A stretch of DNA of 64,000 bases from Natronomonas pharaonis DSM 2160 (lineage in GTDB: Archaea; Halobacteriota; Halobacteria; Halobacteriales; Haloarculaceae): the NCBI RefSeq assembly GCF_000026045.1, contig NC_007426.1:372001-436000 (forward strand), written 5' to 3'. The notes under the pieces are model-generated. The model worked only from the letters and a program-made list of their open reading frames with translations. It had not been told where the DNA came from and ran no database searches. Position numbers and translations under genes: made by a program. This document shows positions 62,900-64,000 of the stretch, piece by piece (positions within the stretch are counted from its first letter, which is position 1; every line of letters begins with the position of its first letter).

Positions 62900-63988
62900 C
62901 TACGCCTCGAAGTCGTCCTCGAAGCGGAAGGTCCCGTCTCGCTGGACGACCTCTCCGTCGACTTCGATGACGGAGTCGTCGCTCATGTCGACGATCATAT
63001 CTAGGTGTACCGCCGACTCGTTTGCCTCGCGGTCCTCGCCGACGCACTCGTCGTAGGCGCGGCCGATGGCCATGTGGACGGTATCGCCCATCTTCTCGTC
63101 GAAGAGCATGTTGTAGGTGAACTCGTCGATATCGCGGTTCATTCCGATGCCGAGCTCGCCGAGGCGGCTGGCTCCGGGGTCGGTGTTGAGCACCTCGGTT
63201 AGCAGCCCCTCGTTTTGGTCGGCGCTGTGTTCGACGACCTCGCCGTCCTCGAAGACAAGGTGTGCGCCGGTGATTTCCCGTCCCTGATGGTACAGCGGCA
63301 TGTCGAAAAGCACCTCGCCTTCGACGCTGTCGACGACCGGGGCCGTGAAGACTTCGCCGCCGGGGAGGTTCTTTTCCGCGTAGTCGTTGAGCGTCTTCAT
63401 GCCGTCGAGCGACATCGTCACGTCGGTCGTGTCGCCGCTTTTGATGCGAACCTCGCTTGCGGGGTCGAGAATCTCGACCATCTGCTCTTGATGGCGTCGT
63501 TGTGCGTCCCAATCCTTGTTGACGGCGTCCCAGACGAAGTTCTGGTAGCCTTCGGTGCTCATGCCAGCCAACTGGGCGTTGCCCTGCGTTGGATACTGGG
63601 TGAGACACCACCGCTTCGAGAGGGCGACTTCCTGTACCGGCTGGTAGGCCTTCGAGCGGGCCGCCTGCGTCTCCGGCGGGACATCGCTTTGCTCGGTGGC
63701 GTTGGCCTCCCCGCGGACCCGAATGAGAACGTCAGTCTCCTCGTAGAGCGCCTTGAGGTGGGTCGGCGTCTCGAAGTCGTCGTCGGTCGCCTTGAGGTAG
63801 GCTCGCTGGGCGCGGCTGTCGCTTGCGAGATACACCGGCGTTGCCCCCCGGTCGCCGACGACCTCGTGGAGCGCGACGGCGAGGTCCTCGGCCTCGCTTG
63901 GAGCGCTGATGACGACGTTGTCGCCCGGCTGTACCTCCGTCGAATGGTCGACGATGATAGTCGCGTGCTCGCGAATGCGTGCGTCCAT
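62900..63988 (-). CDS. Aminopeptidase, M29 family
   Basis: A 362-residue metallopeptidase of the AmpS/PepS type. Family features are a glutamate in NVVISAPSEAEDLAVAL, EVFTAPVVDSVEGEV with the metal-binding glutamate, HLVFEDGEVV, ASRLGELGIGMN with a second glutamate, and a histidine-aspartate pair in ESAVHLDMIVDMS. The length is slightly below the usual 370-410. It releases N-terminal residues in the cytosol. The whole gene, starting MDARIREHATIIVDHS at 63988, is inside the window. Confidence 0.93.
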   Translation of the reverse strand: MDARIREHATIIVDHSTEVQPGDNVVISAPSEAEDLAVALHEVVGDRGATPVYLASDSRAQRAYLKATDDDFETPTHLKALYEETDVLIRVRGEANATEQSDVPPETQAARSKAYQPVQEVALSKRWCLTQYPTQGNAQLAGMSTEGYQNFVWDAVNKDWDAQRRHQEQMVEILDPASEVRIKSGDTTDVTMSLDGMKTLNDYAEKNLPGGEVFTAPVVDSVEGEVLFDMPLYHQGREITGAHLVFEDGEVVEHSADQNEGLLTEVLNTDPGASRLGELGIGMNRDIDEFTYNMLFDEKMGDTVHMAIGRAYDECVGEDREANESAVHLDMIVDMSDDSVIEVDGEVVQRDGTFRFEDDFEA

Positions 63989-64000
63989 ATCCGACGTGGT

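Overview
The window looks like a haloarchaeal chromosome. It is GC-rich, encodes very acidic proteins, and carries archaeal-only genes: FtsZ1-SecE-Spt5, pantoate kinase with phosphopantothenate synthetase, archaemetzincin, an F420-dependent reductase, DtdA and an intron-bearing tRNA. Many genes have a TATA element 25-30 bp before the start codon and no ribosome binding site, as expected for leaderless haloarchaeal transcripts. A Natronomonas-like organism is plausible, but the genus cannot be fixed from the sequence alone. Almost all of the window is chromosomal housekeeping; no CRISPR array, prophage or intact insertion sequence is visible.

Layout. 1-10 kb: end of a cobyrinate a,c-diamide synthase gene, two convergent related membrane proteins, uvrB, an ABC-2 exporter pair, a FAU-1 type ribonuclease, a PrsW-like protease and an F420/NADP reductase. 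10.4-17 kb: a complete peptide-type ABC importer (binding protein, two permeases, two ATPases). 17-25 kb: a HAD phosphatase, UPF0146, archaemetzincin, a GIY-YIG protein, a minimal histone-fold protein, a surface protein paired with an RND/MMPL exporter, and rpiA. 25-29 kb: small zinc-ribbon protein, class V aminotransferase, a hydrolase-fold protein without its catalytic residues, a class I glutamine amidotransferase, and an AT-richer islet with a glycine/phenylalanine pentapeptide-repeat protein. 29-37 kb: pabC-pabA-pabB, aroE, dtdA, ftsZ1, secE, spt5. 37-40.6 kb: a PHP-like protein, a membrane-bound hydrolase, CinA/PncC and an aminotransferase. 40.6-48.9 kb: one long Mnh (Mrp) Na+/H+ antiporter operon with three D-type subunits. 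49-55 kb: CoA synthesis genes (pantoate kinase, phosphopantothenate synthetase), DsrE-like protein, DNA polymerase X with a Mut7-C RNase. 55-64 kb: esterase, nucleoside-gate membrane protein, PAS histidine kinase, tRNA methyltransferase, UPF0201/UPF0200 pair, tRNA-Arg(UCU) with a duplicated 3' end, and an M29 aminopeptidase.

The most unusual observation is in the peptide importer. The binding protein ends where a family 5 binding protein normally still has about 60 residues left, and a segment resembling those residues sits at its N-terminus just after the lipobox and linker. This looks like a circular permutation. DppC of the same operon has two extra extracytoplasmic segments, and DppF has two large inserts. 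Other notable items are the pseudo-hydrolase, the pentapeptide-repeat islet, the structured duplicated tail behind tRNA-Arg, the histone fold lacking helix 3, and small probable genes (SecE, a 26-codon gene in the Mnh operon, a leaderless 37-residue basic protein).
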